64,000 bases of DNA, taken from NCBI GenBank assembly GCA_012295275.1, contig CM022671.1, positions 32,062,427-32,126,426 on the forward strand, in the 5' to 3' direction. The translations under genes were made by a program, and so were the position numbers. Shown here one piece after another: positions 22,661 to 33,760 of the stretch (position 1 is its first letter; each line of letters begins with the position of its first letter). The stretch comes from Chrysomallon squamiferum. Its lineage: Eukaryota; Mollusca; Gastropoda; Neomphalida; Peltospiridae. The notes under the pieces are model-generated. The model was not told where the DNA came from. It saw only the letters and a program-made list of their open reading frames with translations, and did not search any database.

Positions 22661-23183
22661 TATTTGAATTGATACACGACAATATCAACCCAGTCTTTTC
22701 CCCATCTTCACCTCGGCGTATCCCACATGCCTGTGCGCGAAATGTTACACGTACTTATTTCAACACAAGCTGTTAGGATAATATTACTAAATGCGTACAG
22801 CAGAATAAAATGACACTGTGGTTTATTTAATGCTGCAATAAAGTTATTGATTTTATTTAAATACCCTTTGAAATATATCCTTGTTAAAGAATTAAATCGC
22901 TCAAATGACAGGTAATCAACTATTAACTGATTTATGATATTTTTGGAAGTTTCTTCAAAATTTGTTTAAAAATGGAAAAGGATAAAACTATCTTTCTCAT
23001 GAGTTTATTAAGTAATAAAATTAAATAAACAACGTTTGAAATTTTATCGGAATTTTATTGTTCGGGATGTTTTGCCCTCCACGCAGCGGTAAACGTTGAG
23101 TTGAAATAAATATCAAAATGACTTAATAAATGTATCGGTAATAATTATCAAACCATATGAATTAATAAAGGATGGTTATTGTA

Positions 23184-23197
23184 ACTGCCTTGGCAAC
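23184..23197. promoter_or_regulatory. RFX X-box-like palindrome
   Basis: ACTGCCTTGGCAAC matches 11 of 14 positions of the X-box palindrome GTTGCCATGGCAAC bound by RFX factors. It lies about 290 bp upstream of the start codon, next to a poly-A tract, in the presumed core promoter. Function is inferred from motif and position only. Confidence 0.35.
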
Positions 23198-23202
23198 GAG
23201 GT

Positions 23203-23225
23203 AAAAAAAAAAAAAAAAAAAAAAA
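23203..23225 (+). repeat. Poly-A tract in the promoter region
   Basis: A run of 23 A lies between the X-box-like palindrome and the YY1-like sites. Such runs disfavour nucleosomes and can mark core promoters; it may equally be a neutral homopolymer. Confidence 0.7.
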
Positions 23226-23275
23226 GTCTTTTGATTGCACTATATCGAGCAAGTGCCCAGCGGAAGGACACAGCT

Positions 23276-23383
23276 ATGCCACTCAGCGTTGTGCGGCCAT
23301 ATTGTATCCGCCATTTGAACAATCGTGCTTGCTGTTTGGGTTTAGGTGCTTTGATTTTAACCGGATTTTTACATAGATTCTGA
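23276..23383 (+). other. Upstream ORF of 35 codons (if transcribed)
   Basis: ATG at 23276 opens 35 sense codons ending in TGA at 23381, all before the main start and in a different frame. It would be a uORF only if transcription begins upstream of 23276, which is not known. Confidence 0.3.
23293..23317 (+). promoter_or_regulatory. Two adjacent YY1-like sites
   Basis: GCGGCCATATTG (23293-23304) and CCGCCATTTG (23308-23317) both contain the GCCAT core of YY1/Pleiohomeotic sites, in the same orientation and 15 bp apart. Such sites are frequent just downstream of start sites in TATA-less promoters, and YY1/Pho proteins connect to Polycomb, in line with the role of AUTS2 family proteins. Binding is an inference. 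Confidence 0.45.
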
Positions 23384-23437
23384 GTTGCTGGACCACTTGG
23401 AGTACCCACGGGGCCGGCACAAACCTTGTAGCCCTCG

Positions 23438-23458
23438 ATGTGGCTAAATTCTTGGTGA
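23438..23458 (+). other. Six-codon upstream ORF
   Basis: ATG TGG CTA AAT TCT TGG TGA lies 27 bp before the AUTS2-family start codon. It is likely to be in the 5' UTR because it is so close, and could lower or regulate initiation at 23486, whose own context is only moderate. Confidence 0.4.
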
Positions 23459-23485
23459 CTTGGCTCCAGCTGAAGTGAAAATTCG

Positions 23486-23734
23486 ATGGAGACCGATACC
23501 AAACCGAATCGCAATCAGCGAAATCGACGCCGCGAGAGAGCTCATCAGCTGCATGATAAACAGAACGAAGTGGAAGAGAGTGCGGACGAATGTGACGAAT
23601 CCCCTCCCAGGACAAGTAAGGACAAGGGGAGGGGGAAGCACAGGAGGAGACGAAACAGCTCTTCAAATTCATTTGAAGAAGATATTATAGATGGGTTCGC
23701 GATTGTCAGCTTCCGGACCATCGAGGAATTGGAG
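23486..23734 (+). CDS. AUTS2: First coding exon of an AUTS2/fibrosin-family protein (5' partial, 83 codons)
   Basis: The exon encodes an 83-residue N-terminus that ends exactly at a splice donor (GAG|GTGAGT at 23734/23735), phase 0. Seen: a basic Arg-rich start (residues 9-18), an acidic Glu/Asp stretch (28-38), Pro-Pro at 40-41, a basic KHRRRR run (51-56), a Ser-rich spacer, then EEDIIDGFAIVSFRTIEELE (64-83). Family knowledge: vertebrate AUTS2 has the same order, and its EEDIIDGFA-x-x-SF-x-x-x-E-x-LE block sits at the same place, about 100 residues from the start. AUTS2 proteins act in the nucleus in a variant Polycomb PRC1 complex (PCGF3/5 type) that, with CK2 and p300, activates neuronal genes; a cytoplasmic Rac-signalling role is also reported for the mammalian protein. 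The start at 23486 is chosen because an in-frame TGA lies five codons upstream and no other in-frame ATG intervenes. Its context has G at +4 but a pyrimidine at -3. The symbol denotes the family; FBRSL1- or tay-like orthology cannot be separated from one exon. Confidence 0.9.
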
Positions 23735-25039
23735 GTGAGTGATTGACTTAGATTTGTGCACGCAGGGCCCCCCAGATCAAACAAAGACCATACTCTTACT
23801 CACATTGGTACTCGTAATATAATATTTTTAAATTACTCCCTTAAGTATGGTCAAATTTTTCACCGGGTCCAGGAAATTAAGGAAATACAGAGAGAGCAGG
23901 ATTAATCATTATACAAGGGGCACCTGCTTGTCCTAACCATTGTGTACAAAACTCTCATTTAGGAATGTTATGAACTGGTTGTGAAGTAGTCAGCCACCAA
24001 GTGCTTTTAAAATTACTGTATGTGAACAACTCATTTATGCTCTGTAAATATCAGTTATTTATAACCCTTCATACAAAATAACCATTTACAAGAATTTTTT
24101 AATACTTACAGTACAAATTTAAAAAAGTAAAAAAAGTAAGTAATGTTAATAAAGATAAAATAACAATCAAACAGTGATTCTTAAAATGGATAAATATTTT
24201 AGAAATACTGCCCGTGCCCTCAGTATTTATAATTAATGTCATTCTAATCTGTAATTTATCAAGTGATAACTATGCTTTTTGTTGCATTTAACATAAATAC
24301 TCCACCCCTCAAAAAGCTGTATTAAAATTATGATATATAAAAATTAAAGTAATGCAGGACTGCTTATGAAATTACTGCACCTGTCAACTGGTAAAATACG
24401 AGTTCGTCAATACCATAAAGAGTAATTACTTTCACTTCACAATTTTATCCAAAATAACAGATTTATTCTTGTTTAAAAATAAACACTTCAGCTTTCAATT
24501 ATCTTCATGTGTACTTCATGTATACTTGTGAGTCCAGGCTTAATATATGTTTGCCTGACTCAATACTGGGTTTGTTAGTGAATTAATAAATTAGATAAAA
24601 ATCAGTGTTAGTGATTTAACAATACATCCCAGCTGTGAGGAATCCACAGATTGCTGTGTAGTGTTTTTTGTATTTGTATCTGTTTCAGAGATCATTTAAC
24701 CAGCAAAATGTTCACATCTCTTAGTTGTTAAACTTTCTAACTACTAAAGGATTAAAAAAACAAAAAAAAAAAACAATTCAACATTTCAGGCAGGAATATT
24801 TTATTTTCATTCCTCGTATACTTAATAACAACTGATAAAAATTATTTAGAAATAAGTCATAACAGCTAATGTACATTTTCCCATTACTGTTCTCATCGAT
24901 CACCATTATGGAAGGTAAATAAAGAGGTTGTAAAATAGCACACCAAATATTCATTACGTATGAATGAAAAAAGATAATGCTAAATCTTTAATACTTTTTA
25001 ATATAATAGAAACTGCCTGATTGTAATCAGTGGCAACTC

Positions 25040-25300
25040 TATCAAACTCTAACACTAACATTTGCTTCATGAGAGAATTATCTACATCTTAACTCTGGGT
25101 TGGAGCAAGGGGCGATCCCATTACCTGGCAGACTTTGTCTTTCTTGCTTATAAATGTATCAGATGAACCAATTAAAACCACCAAATGCAGACAAGAGATT
25201 TTTCACAACTGGTTGGCTGATGTGTCTTTTGTGGCCAGATGTAGTATGTAACTTAAGCTGAGTATATACACCTGTGAAGTGCATTTTGTTTGTCTGTTGT
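25040..25300 (+). other. Candidate regulatory element, intron block A
   Basis: Balanced, repeat-poor sequence between A/T tracts, with TGATTGTAATCAGT, GGGGCGATCCCATTACC and TATCAGATG motifs. No open frame. Listed as a weak conserved-element candidate. Confidence 0.2.
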
Positions 25301-25341
25301 TCTTTTTCAAAGTGAAAAGAATGAAAATAGATGATTTGATT

Positions 25342-25343
<2 letters not shown>

Positions 25344-25372
<29 letters not shown>
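25344..25372 (+). repeat. Poly-T tract
   Basis: Run of 29 T. Poly-A tracts follow at 25776-25793 and 25844-25864. Confidence 0.85.
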
Positions 25373-25377
<5 letters not shown>

Positions 25378-28300
25378 AGTAATAGAGACATATAGTAATG
25401 GTGGTTTTTGTTTTTGTTTTTTGTGTGGGTGTGTATTTGTTTCTTGCTATCTGTGAATATAATAACATTCCAATAATATCTATAACTTATCTAATTGAAA
25501 TGCTGTTCTCATCTCTCAGTGTCACCCACAAACATTGTTTTCTTTTTTGTTAGCTGAGTTCATGTTCTGTTTGATATAAACTATTGTATAAGTTAATTCA
25601 TCCAATTTTTTTATTGGTAATATAACTAAAAACTTTGATAAATAGATTTACATTTTTATTACTGAGTGTCTTTATGATAGTAACAGTTTATTAAAACAGT
25701 TAATATATATTAAAAATATTTCCTCTTTAATTATTGACGTACATTAACGATATTAAAATTAATAATATAATTAAGTAAAAAAAAAAAAAAAAAATGCACT
25801 GAGATAAGGAATGGTAACAAACTAAAGCCACAACCACAAACCTTAAAAAAAAAAAAAAAAAAAAAGAGATGAAGCTGGCTAAGAAATTAATCTAAGCATA
25901 AATACTAGTTCTCTTCCTGGATTTTATCTTTGTGTTTTTCAAATATGTGTGTAATGTGTTAAACCTCATTGTTGGTGATAATTATCTCTGCTGTTGTTAA
26001 TTACTGTACAAGTGAAATTGCTTATCTCAGTTTATGCATTTTGTTTCTGTGTTGTATTATTTGTTTTTATTATTTTTATTATCATTTCATAAGTTTCTTT
26101 TTCTTTCCTCATATTTTTTTGTAATGACAGTGTATTGTATTTCAAACCAGTCCATGTTTAATGTCATATATTTGATTCACCTCTTCATTATCAAGAAATC
26201 TGACATTATTAACATGACAAATCTTGTGTCAAACAAAAGACCCCCTCTCAGAACATTATTTGCTAGCTTTCCACTATCAGATCTGTACCTTTAACACTCA
26301 TTTCTGAAGAAATGTAAGAATACTGGTATGGTCACTGGTTTTCATTTCAACCAGTGTCGTGAGATATTTTTTCGAATTACGTGATGTGTATCTTTTAACC
26401 TGTGTATTGGAAGGGGCATTATAATTGATGGCTGACTGCTAAGCAGTGATAAGCCCATAGAATGTAATCAGTGAATTTTCATTTGATCATTATACAAATA
26501 AACAAATGCTATTAATACCACATAAAATATTAATATTAAGATGTGTGCCATTGGCAGAACAATTCAAATCAAAGTTTCCAGAGTAATTTTAGAATGGGTG
26601 TAGTATATTTTCTTCACACCTCATTGACCTAGAAAGTTCAAGAGGGGAATGTTGAACTATTAAATTACTGTTTAATTATGGCTATGGAAGAATCAGTGTT
26701 AGAATTGGAAAAAAAACTAACAACATGTTGTGTCACTCTAGATAATTTATAAGGCAGCACTGAACTGTTATTGCTAGAAATGTTATTAATCTCTTGTTAG
26801 TATATATCTGACAGTAACTTATGAATAATTATTTAATGAGACCTTAACATTTAAAATCAATGATTATAGGGTGTCAGGTGTCTAGTTTTTGTGTAATGAT
26901 TCATGTAATACATACAACACATTACTACCATTCAGTGGACTAGCAGCAAGGGATCTTTTTTCTTGGAGTTTTCACATATCACAGCCTTTGGTAATTAACT
27001 TGTAACTGCACTGGCTGGAATTGGAAATACCAGAAAGTGATGTTAAAAAAATGTTGGTAAATAAAATCCTGTTTCCTGCAAATTACTGTTATACTTACAG
27101 TGGTTGTATAGATAATGAGAAAATAATTTTGTTAGCGTGAAGCAGGTTTCAGTATGCTTATCACTTTAAAGATTGCATTACTGTTAATGTGCTAGGGAAA
27201 GAAAGAAAAGGAAAAACCTGAATCTCCCAAAACATAGAAAGGGGGAAAGAAGAAATTAACAGCTAACAATAAAAACCAATAAGCAAAATAATAATTGCTT
27301 TGTGAGGTAATACATTTTTTTCTTCTTTTTTTTTTACATGAAAAAATGTGAATGGATGATGAATGAATAATGTAAAATATGTGTATATTGAATAGCTGTG
27401 ATGATTTCACTAAGACAACCTGTAACAGAACGACTGTAGAGGTGTCCATAATCTTATGATTTATGTACAAGTTATGCAGAAAGCTTTTGTGCATTAGCCA
27501 TTAAATCCAACTCGTATACTGTTTAAAAAGGTTGACACTGAAATTTACTTCTTGTTATTTTATGAAACAATGGCTGGCATTTTGTCCTATTACAGTCTTG
27601 GAAAAACGCCTCCTCGGTTATAAAAAAATAGTTGTTTATGGTACAGATAACACCTTGAAGGCAATAAATGCACGAAAAGTGTCTGTAAAAACGTCTTGTT
27701 GGACTGGTTCTCTTTGGGTTAGTAACTGAAAGAAAATACTGTAAACAAAATCATTGTTGAAACAGTTTGTTGTAGTGAAAAGTATTGAAATGGTATTTAC
27801 TTGTGAACACACAAACAGACAGACATACTGACATGTATACACATATACACATAACATTCAATACAAATATAAGCATAGTTTATTTATTATTATTATTATT
27901 ATTTTTTTAGATGCATAATATTTTAGGACCCAGAATTATACAGTTTTTCAAAATGGGTTTGTCATAGTTTGTTGTACATGACACAAGTGATAAGTATTTA
28001 TTTAACAGAACATTTGTATATTTTATCAATGACTGAACACTTCAGTATATTTTTTAAATAATGGTTGTTAGATGTTAAACATACACTTTTGTGTTGATAG
28101 CTTTGAAAGCACACCTGCTGCCATGACAAAATGGGTTGTTCCCACAGCAGTTGGCTCTTGTATGTGCCTTGCAATAGGCAGGAAAATACATAACACAATG
28201 AATAACAAATGCCAGTATTTATATAACTCAGGTAGCTAATATTTTATAATAAACTGCAGGTTGTTGTCATTATTTTGTTATTGGTATAGAGCTTATACAA

Positions 28301-28559
28301 AATGAAAAAATAATTAATTACATCTTGACTTGAAATACTCCTTGCCTTTTTTTGAATCTGACAAAGATAAATGTGAAAATGAATCGCTGATCAATATCGA
28401 TATAAATCTATAAGTATTTTTATACAGTGATTAATAATAATATACTTGTAACAAAAGCCTTTTGTGTAGCAAATGATAACTGAATTTAAAAAAAAGTGTA
28501 AAAAAAAATAAAAAAAAAATAAAATAAAATAAAAAGGCTTGACAAAGAAAAGAAAAATG

Positions 28560-29060
28560 TGCAACGTCCTGATAGCAATGACCACTTGAAGTCAGCGTAA
28601 GAGTCAGGATGTCATTATATCCAATAACAGTGGATGCAGTTGTTCCTGGTTATTCTTTACATAACAATTGTGACCCATTGGCTTTTCAGTGCAGCCATGC
28701 ATTACTGGCCATGCTGTAATGACTGCGATGCCTTGCTTTGTTGTCCAGTTCAATCGATTGTGTCAGAAAGTTAATCCCAGGCCAGCTAATCAAACCTTAT
28801 TGTACAATCGTGTTACCACTGTTATTGCTCCACCTCAGAGACAGGGTTGCATGAGCAGTGAATAAAAGCATCTTCACTGTAGTTCTCTGTGTTGACTTGC
28901 GTGCAGTTGTAGGCCTCTTTCCCTGTTTATGTTACAAGTGTTCTGTTTGGATGAGGCTTAATTAGTTCCTGAATGCAGTCTTCCTCCTGCCTGTTTACAT
29001 ACAAGTGCTGATTGTTAGTCTGCGTCACTTCGCATACTGCCGCGAAGCTATGTCTTCTCC
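28560..29060 (+). promoter_or_regulatory. Candidate enhancer / conserved element, intron block B
   Basis: About 500 bp of balanced, repeat-free sequence in a simple-repeat-rich intron. It contains GGCTTAATTAG, CAGCTAATCAAACC and TTAATCCCAGG homeodomain-type cores, ACAATCG/ACAATTG SOX-like cores, and CCATGCATTACTGG. No frame looks coding. Vertebrate AUTS2 introns carry many enhancers, so this is a natural place for one. Confidence 0.35.
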
Positions 29061-30513
29061 GATAAAAGCTTTTTTTCTTCATAACCAGTTGTTGATATAT
29101 AATGTAATGGTTTTCAGAAAAATGACATACAGAGGAAAAAAATGTAAATTATGTTCTGAAAACAAATATTTGATAGACGGGATTTCAAATTACAGCATAT
29201 TAATTTATTTTATTGGTAGAATTATTGGTGTAAACGTGAATGAGAAATTTATTAAATTCTACTTAAAACTGTTAATGTTATTTTCAGAATAATTATTTCA
29301 TGATTTTAGTTTTAATACTTTTATAGCCATTGACAGAACCAGTGCACCAGCATCAGTATTTTTGTTATTACATTAAGAAAAGGGGTTGAAAAAAAAATTC
29401 AAATAACATCATCTCTTAAATTACCACTTGTAATGGTGGGATCAGGCATTCTCTAGCCTTGCTACACATTACTGTGATCATTTGACTCACCAGTGTGGTC
29501 AGAAAATAGCTAGAGTGAGTGTTTGCATTCAGGGAATTTGCTGTAATGGGGCCTCACTTGGTTTTGTTGATATTAGCAATTTTAATATTTTAGGCCATTA
29601 GCTGAAATAAAAGCCTCAGAATCATACTGAATAAACATTCAAATACATAGAATAAAGTGTATGAGACAGTCCTGGAAAAACATTTTTTTAAATTTCTATT
29701 GTTGGATGATTAATGTGTGTTTATATAGGTGAGTATAGGTCTGCACATAGTGAAGATTGATAGGTGTAACATATTTATAGTATTTTTATACATGTCAAAA
29801 TTATGAATAATCTCCACTGATTGATGACTTCTAACTTGTAAAATGTCATCATATATTCATTTCTGACATGTATTAATATTTTTTCTCTGTTTATCTACTG
29901 AAATAGATTGTTGAGATAAAAGGAAATTTATTATCTTTATTTAATGTAGTAATAACCAGGACAATAATAATAACAATAATGTGATTTTTATCACTGTATC
30001 ATACATATGTATTTTCTTAACAGGAATATATATGCTAGGCATGAAGTGATCTTTAATAATCACCAGACTGGAGTAGTGTTGTTGCTATATCAACTGCCAC
30101 TGTAATGAAAGCTGAAATCACAAATTTAATATAATTGCATTTCAGAAGTAAATATTCCTCAGATCCAATAAAATATATGTGTATATAGTCAAATAAAATA
30201 AAATAAAATAAAATATAATGTTTTTTATATAAGATTTCTGCTATTATTTTGTACATCCTTTCCCTTACTATAAAATAAGACCAGAGGATTTATTCTGTTT
30301 GCTTCCGACTATACATTTTTGTGTTAAGAAATTGATTCTCCGAGTGTGAAGTTGCTTGCAGTATTTTACTATGAAACTGAATTACTTGCAGTGCCAGTGA
30401 CATTAAATTAACTTTGATTCATCAGCAGGCAATCTTCCTATCTGGAGACAATTTTCTTTATGTTACAGAATATCTACTAAATGTATGTAATGGATAAATT
30501 AATGACTCTATAT

Positions 30514-30768
30514 CTAAAAAGGAAATTCTGAATTAATTCCACTTTCCAAAAATTTGCTTTTACTTGTTAATATTGCTTTTTCCAGTTCTTTTTTAAACTT
30601 GAGCTCTGTGTGTCTCTGATACTTTTTATCAAATGGATTTTTGTTGTTCACGTTTTGGATATGTTCTGATATACTATTAGTAAAATAATCAGTGTTATTT
30701 TTATAGAGGTTTAGATCAGTAACCTGTAATGTATAGCCCTCTTGCAGACCATAATTGTGAAAAGTCAT
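30514..30768 (-). other. Unexplained antisense open frame, 84 codons
   Basis: A frame on the - strand starts at ATG 30768 with a mixed composition (charged, with KKELEKAILTSKSK and few homopolymers), less repeat-like than other frames here. I recognise no domain. No splice signals or promoter were identified. Most likely chance, but it is the least artefact-like long frame in the intron. Confidence 0.15.
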
Positions 30769-32224
30769 TTATGTAGGGTATAAAATGTGGAATAATTAAT
30801 TTTTTAAAAAGCAGTATTTCTTTATTTGCACAATAACTTTAGTGCTTTAGAGAAACTGAAACCCAGTGACAGACAGTAATGCAAAAGATTTTTTAATTTT
30901 TTTATATTTTTAATTGTTTGAATACAAGCAAAAATAACACTAATAGGAGAAGAAAAAAAAGGAGCTAAATAAAAATAAAAATTATGTAGCTTAGCAGAAA
31001 AAATTGTTAAATCAGGTTTCTTGGTGCATCTTCAGCCTAATAATTAATGTTCATAAAAATTTCATTATACATAAATAACAATTCTCCCCAAAATAACAAC
31101 AGTATAAATGTCACAGGAAAAAAAAATTCTTGCAATTTCCACAGTTACCTGCTAATGATGATGGGATAAAAATAAGAATGAATCTGAAAGGATGAATTTT
31201 GTACATTTGGTTGTGAATTAATGGAAGCAGGTGTTGCAAAAACAGATTATAATTAGAGGTAACAATGGGGTCAGAATTTATAACATGCTGATCAATTTTC
31301 CTTTGATCCTTGCAATATCAGGTTGCAATGCAATCATTTATGCTTTTGATCTTTGTTAATATTTTATTTTAGGTTGTAATACAATTCAGTGAGATCGGTT
31401 ATTAGTACTGCATGTACCTGAACTTTTCCAAATAGTTTCACCATTAGAAAAAGAGGGAAGAATGCACAAAAAAAAAAAAAAAAAATAATAATAATAATTG
31501 TAGTCAGTAAAGTGTTGATTTTAAAGTTTACATTCCATTAATGTATATTTCTTAAACTCCTTTCATTGTTGTGATAGCAGTATTAGGTTTTAGTATAATT
31601 TTAATTTTTTCCAAAGTAAGTTAAAGACAAAATTTCCAGCAGTAGTGGCTGGAATTGGAAATAACCACGTACGTACTGTGAAGAGAAGAGATCCTATGAT
31701 CCTGTTATTGAGCTATACTTGCTACTGAGGTGGAATGAAAAAATAATTAATTGCAGTTCTCATTTAGTGCAAAGTAAGTTTTAGATAACATATTTTCAGT
31801 GGTTTTTAAATTTAGTTGTTTGGGAATTACAAAAGTAAATATCTCAGGAAACAATAAGTAAATTGCATTCATAAATAATGATTGTCATGTCCTTAGTGAT
31901 ATTGATTTTTAATGTGTGTTATTATTTTTTTTAAAGTTTAGGTAATACAATACTAACAAAACTGTTTATTGACAAGATGTCATCTTATTTAATAGCGAAT
32001 TATTAAATGTCAGACAGACTGATGTTGTTGTTTTTTTGTTTTATTTATATTACGTATTCAAAAAAAAAAAAAAAAAAATTTTTATTTTTTATTGACTGGT
32101 ATTTCAGTATTTATACTGAACATTCATGTCTCCCCAAAAAGGCCCCACTGTGTGGAGAAGTTGAAGCAAACTATTATAGACACATATCAGCTTGCTTTTT
32201 TTTTTCTCTCTCTCTCTTTCTTTC

Positions 32225-32560
32225 TCAGCTCTGACCAGTGGCATAGTGTTTGAAGGACGCAGCCATTTTTTTTGCAGGCTAATTGACTAAACATTGCATG
32301 AAAGTATTGCTAAACCTAGCTTGGGGCCAAGGTTTTCAGAAAACACATCATACACATCACAAATACTTGACTCAAAACACCACTCGCCATTTTCAATATG
32401 GCTGAAGGAGCTGGGTGGGTTTCTCTGGAATCAATCCTACAGATTTGACATGGCTCTAGGATTTTATTGATTTAGCCAGGAGAGCAGACAAAATCTTGTG
32501 GACTGTAGTTCATCACAGAGAAGCCATTTACCTCCTGGCTATTGGGCAAACTGTTAATAG
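32225..32560 (+). other. Candidate regulatory element, intron block C
   Basis: Repeat-poor block with GGCTAATTGACTA, GCCATTTTCAATATGGC (an inverted GCCAT pair), AATCAATCC and TGGAATC-type sites. CpG-poor and not coding. Confidence 0.3.
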
Positions 32561-33335
32561 ATATAAAGAGAAGGTTTTGCCTATAAGAGAGATCCTTGAC
32601 TTAATACATAGGTATTTTATGAGAAATATTTTAGACTTCAAAGTAATGACTCCATAGAGATTTGGAAATGTTTTTATCTTATTTATGCTTTATTTTTTAT
32701 TTTGTTTTTTTTACCTTATATATTTGGAGAAAAGGACTTTTCAAAATATAAAGGAAATTTGTAAAAAAAAATTAAAAAATTTCTGAACTGGATTTTATAG
32801 CTAATTTACTGTGCTGAAATTTTTATTTTTTTCTGGTTGTAACTGAAACATATTCAGTCTTTTATCTTTAATCAAATCATTAAATGTTATTTGTGAGATA
32901 GGTTGTAAAGAAATGTGTTGTATGCTTGTAAATTTAAACCAAATGGAACCCCAAGGCATCAGTTATTATTTATATATACATTGTCTGAAACTGTAATATG
33001 CAGCATGTCGCAGTTGCTATTAACATAATTGCAAGTCAAAACAAAAAAAATATTATCAGCTATGTTAGTTACTTATTTACCCTCCAAAACTCTTAGGCAC
33101 AGTCTACTTGTTATATAATTCAGTCTTGGATATGTAATAGATACTTGTATTTTTTTAATATGCATTAGATAACAGTAACAAAATATCTTACATTAGGTAG
33201 CGGTTTATAGCAAATGGAACAAAAAAAGTAACTGAATATCTTTTACGTTTCATATTTTTTTTTTTTACGTTTTTTTCCTCTTTTTTTTTAAATACAAAAA
33301 TGTTTTTGCATGGGAATATTTCTAAAGGTAATGGA

Positions 33336-33359
33336 TTTTTTTTTTTTTTTTTTTTTTTT
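33336..33359 (+). repeat. Poly-T tract
   Basis: Run of 24 T directly upstream of intron block D. Confidence 0.85.
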
Positions 33360-33409
33360 CGTTAGTTATGTGAAAGTTATTCCATATAGATCTTAAATTA
33401 AATATGCTA

Positions 33410-33760
33410 GCAAACTGGTTTCACATGCCTCAGATGAATGCTAAATTAATTTTCTCTATGAACCAGAGTGCTTTCCTACAGGCTTGAAATCACCGGTGCT
33501 AATCTGTTGGAGCCGTGCCCAGACATGTCTGTGGCTGCAGTTGTCTGTGTAAATAGATACAAGGTGTACAAGTCTATATGCTGTGATTGCTGCTCTGTCC
33601 GCTCGGCTGTTTTACTGTGTTGAAACAAATCACAGGTGTTTTATGGCCAACTATATTGTCTCTGGGTTAATCCTGTCTCTCTAGCCTGCCGTTGCTGGGG
33701 CAGATGTAATTGACCCTCCAGAGTGCGTTAGAGAGTCCTATAAATATTCTACTACAGAAG
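33410..33760 (+). promoter_or_regulatory. Candidate enhancer / conserved element, intron block D
   Basis: GC-richer than its surroundings, with CAGACATGTCTG (a perfect 12-bp palindrome with SMAD/p53-half-site-like arms), ATCACAGGTG (bipartite E-box), GGGTTAATCC and CTATAAATATT. No simple repeats over 350 bp and no open coding frame. Confidence 0.4.

Larger units (their letters stand above)
6480..23040. other. CpG-rich intergenic region upstream of the AUTS2-family gene
   Basis: CpG is many times more frequent here than on either side (19 CpG by hand count in 9121-9540, against 2-3 per 420 bp in 2041-2460, 24121-24540 and 41101-41520). No reading frame resembles a known protein. The region holds microsatellites, a 57-bp minisatellite, SINE-like fragments, diverged duplicates and scattered motif clusters. 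Stretches with nothing I can interpret include 10800-11040, 11540-11820, 12960-13060, 17650-17990 and 19930-20390. Confidence 0.6.
23040..23485 (+). promoter_or_regulatory. CpG-rich promoter / 5' UTR region of the AUTS2-family gene
   Basis: This is the most GC- and CpG-rich stretch around the first coding exon and it ends at the start codon. No TATA box is evident. It contains an X-box-like palindrome, a poly-A tract and two YY1-like sites, an arrangement common in TATA-less promoters. The transcription start is not defined by sequence. A first non-coding exon further upstream cannot be excluded, since TTTAG and TGTAG acceptor-like strings occur near 23345 and 23430. Confidence 0.55.

Noticed and set aside
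23283-23672. 129-codon minus-strand frame opposite the AUTS2 exon
   Set aside because: Shadow of a GC-rich coding exon and promoter; no domain, and the + strand has the conserved peptide and splice donor.
23460-23690. Overlapping + frame in a different phase across the first exon
   Set aside because: Begins at a non-ATG codon and lacks the conserved signature; the frame from 23486 matches the AUTS2 family.
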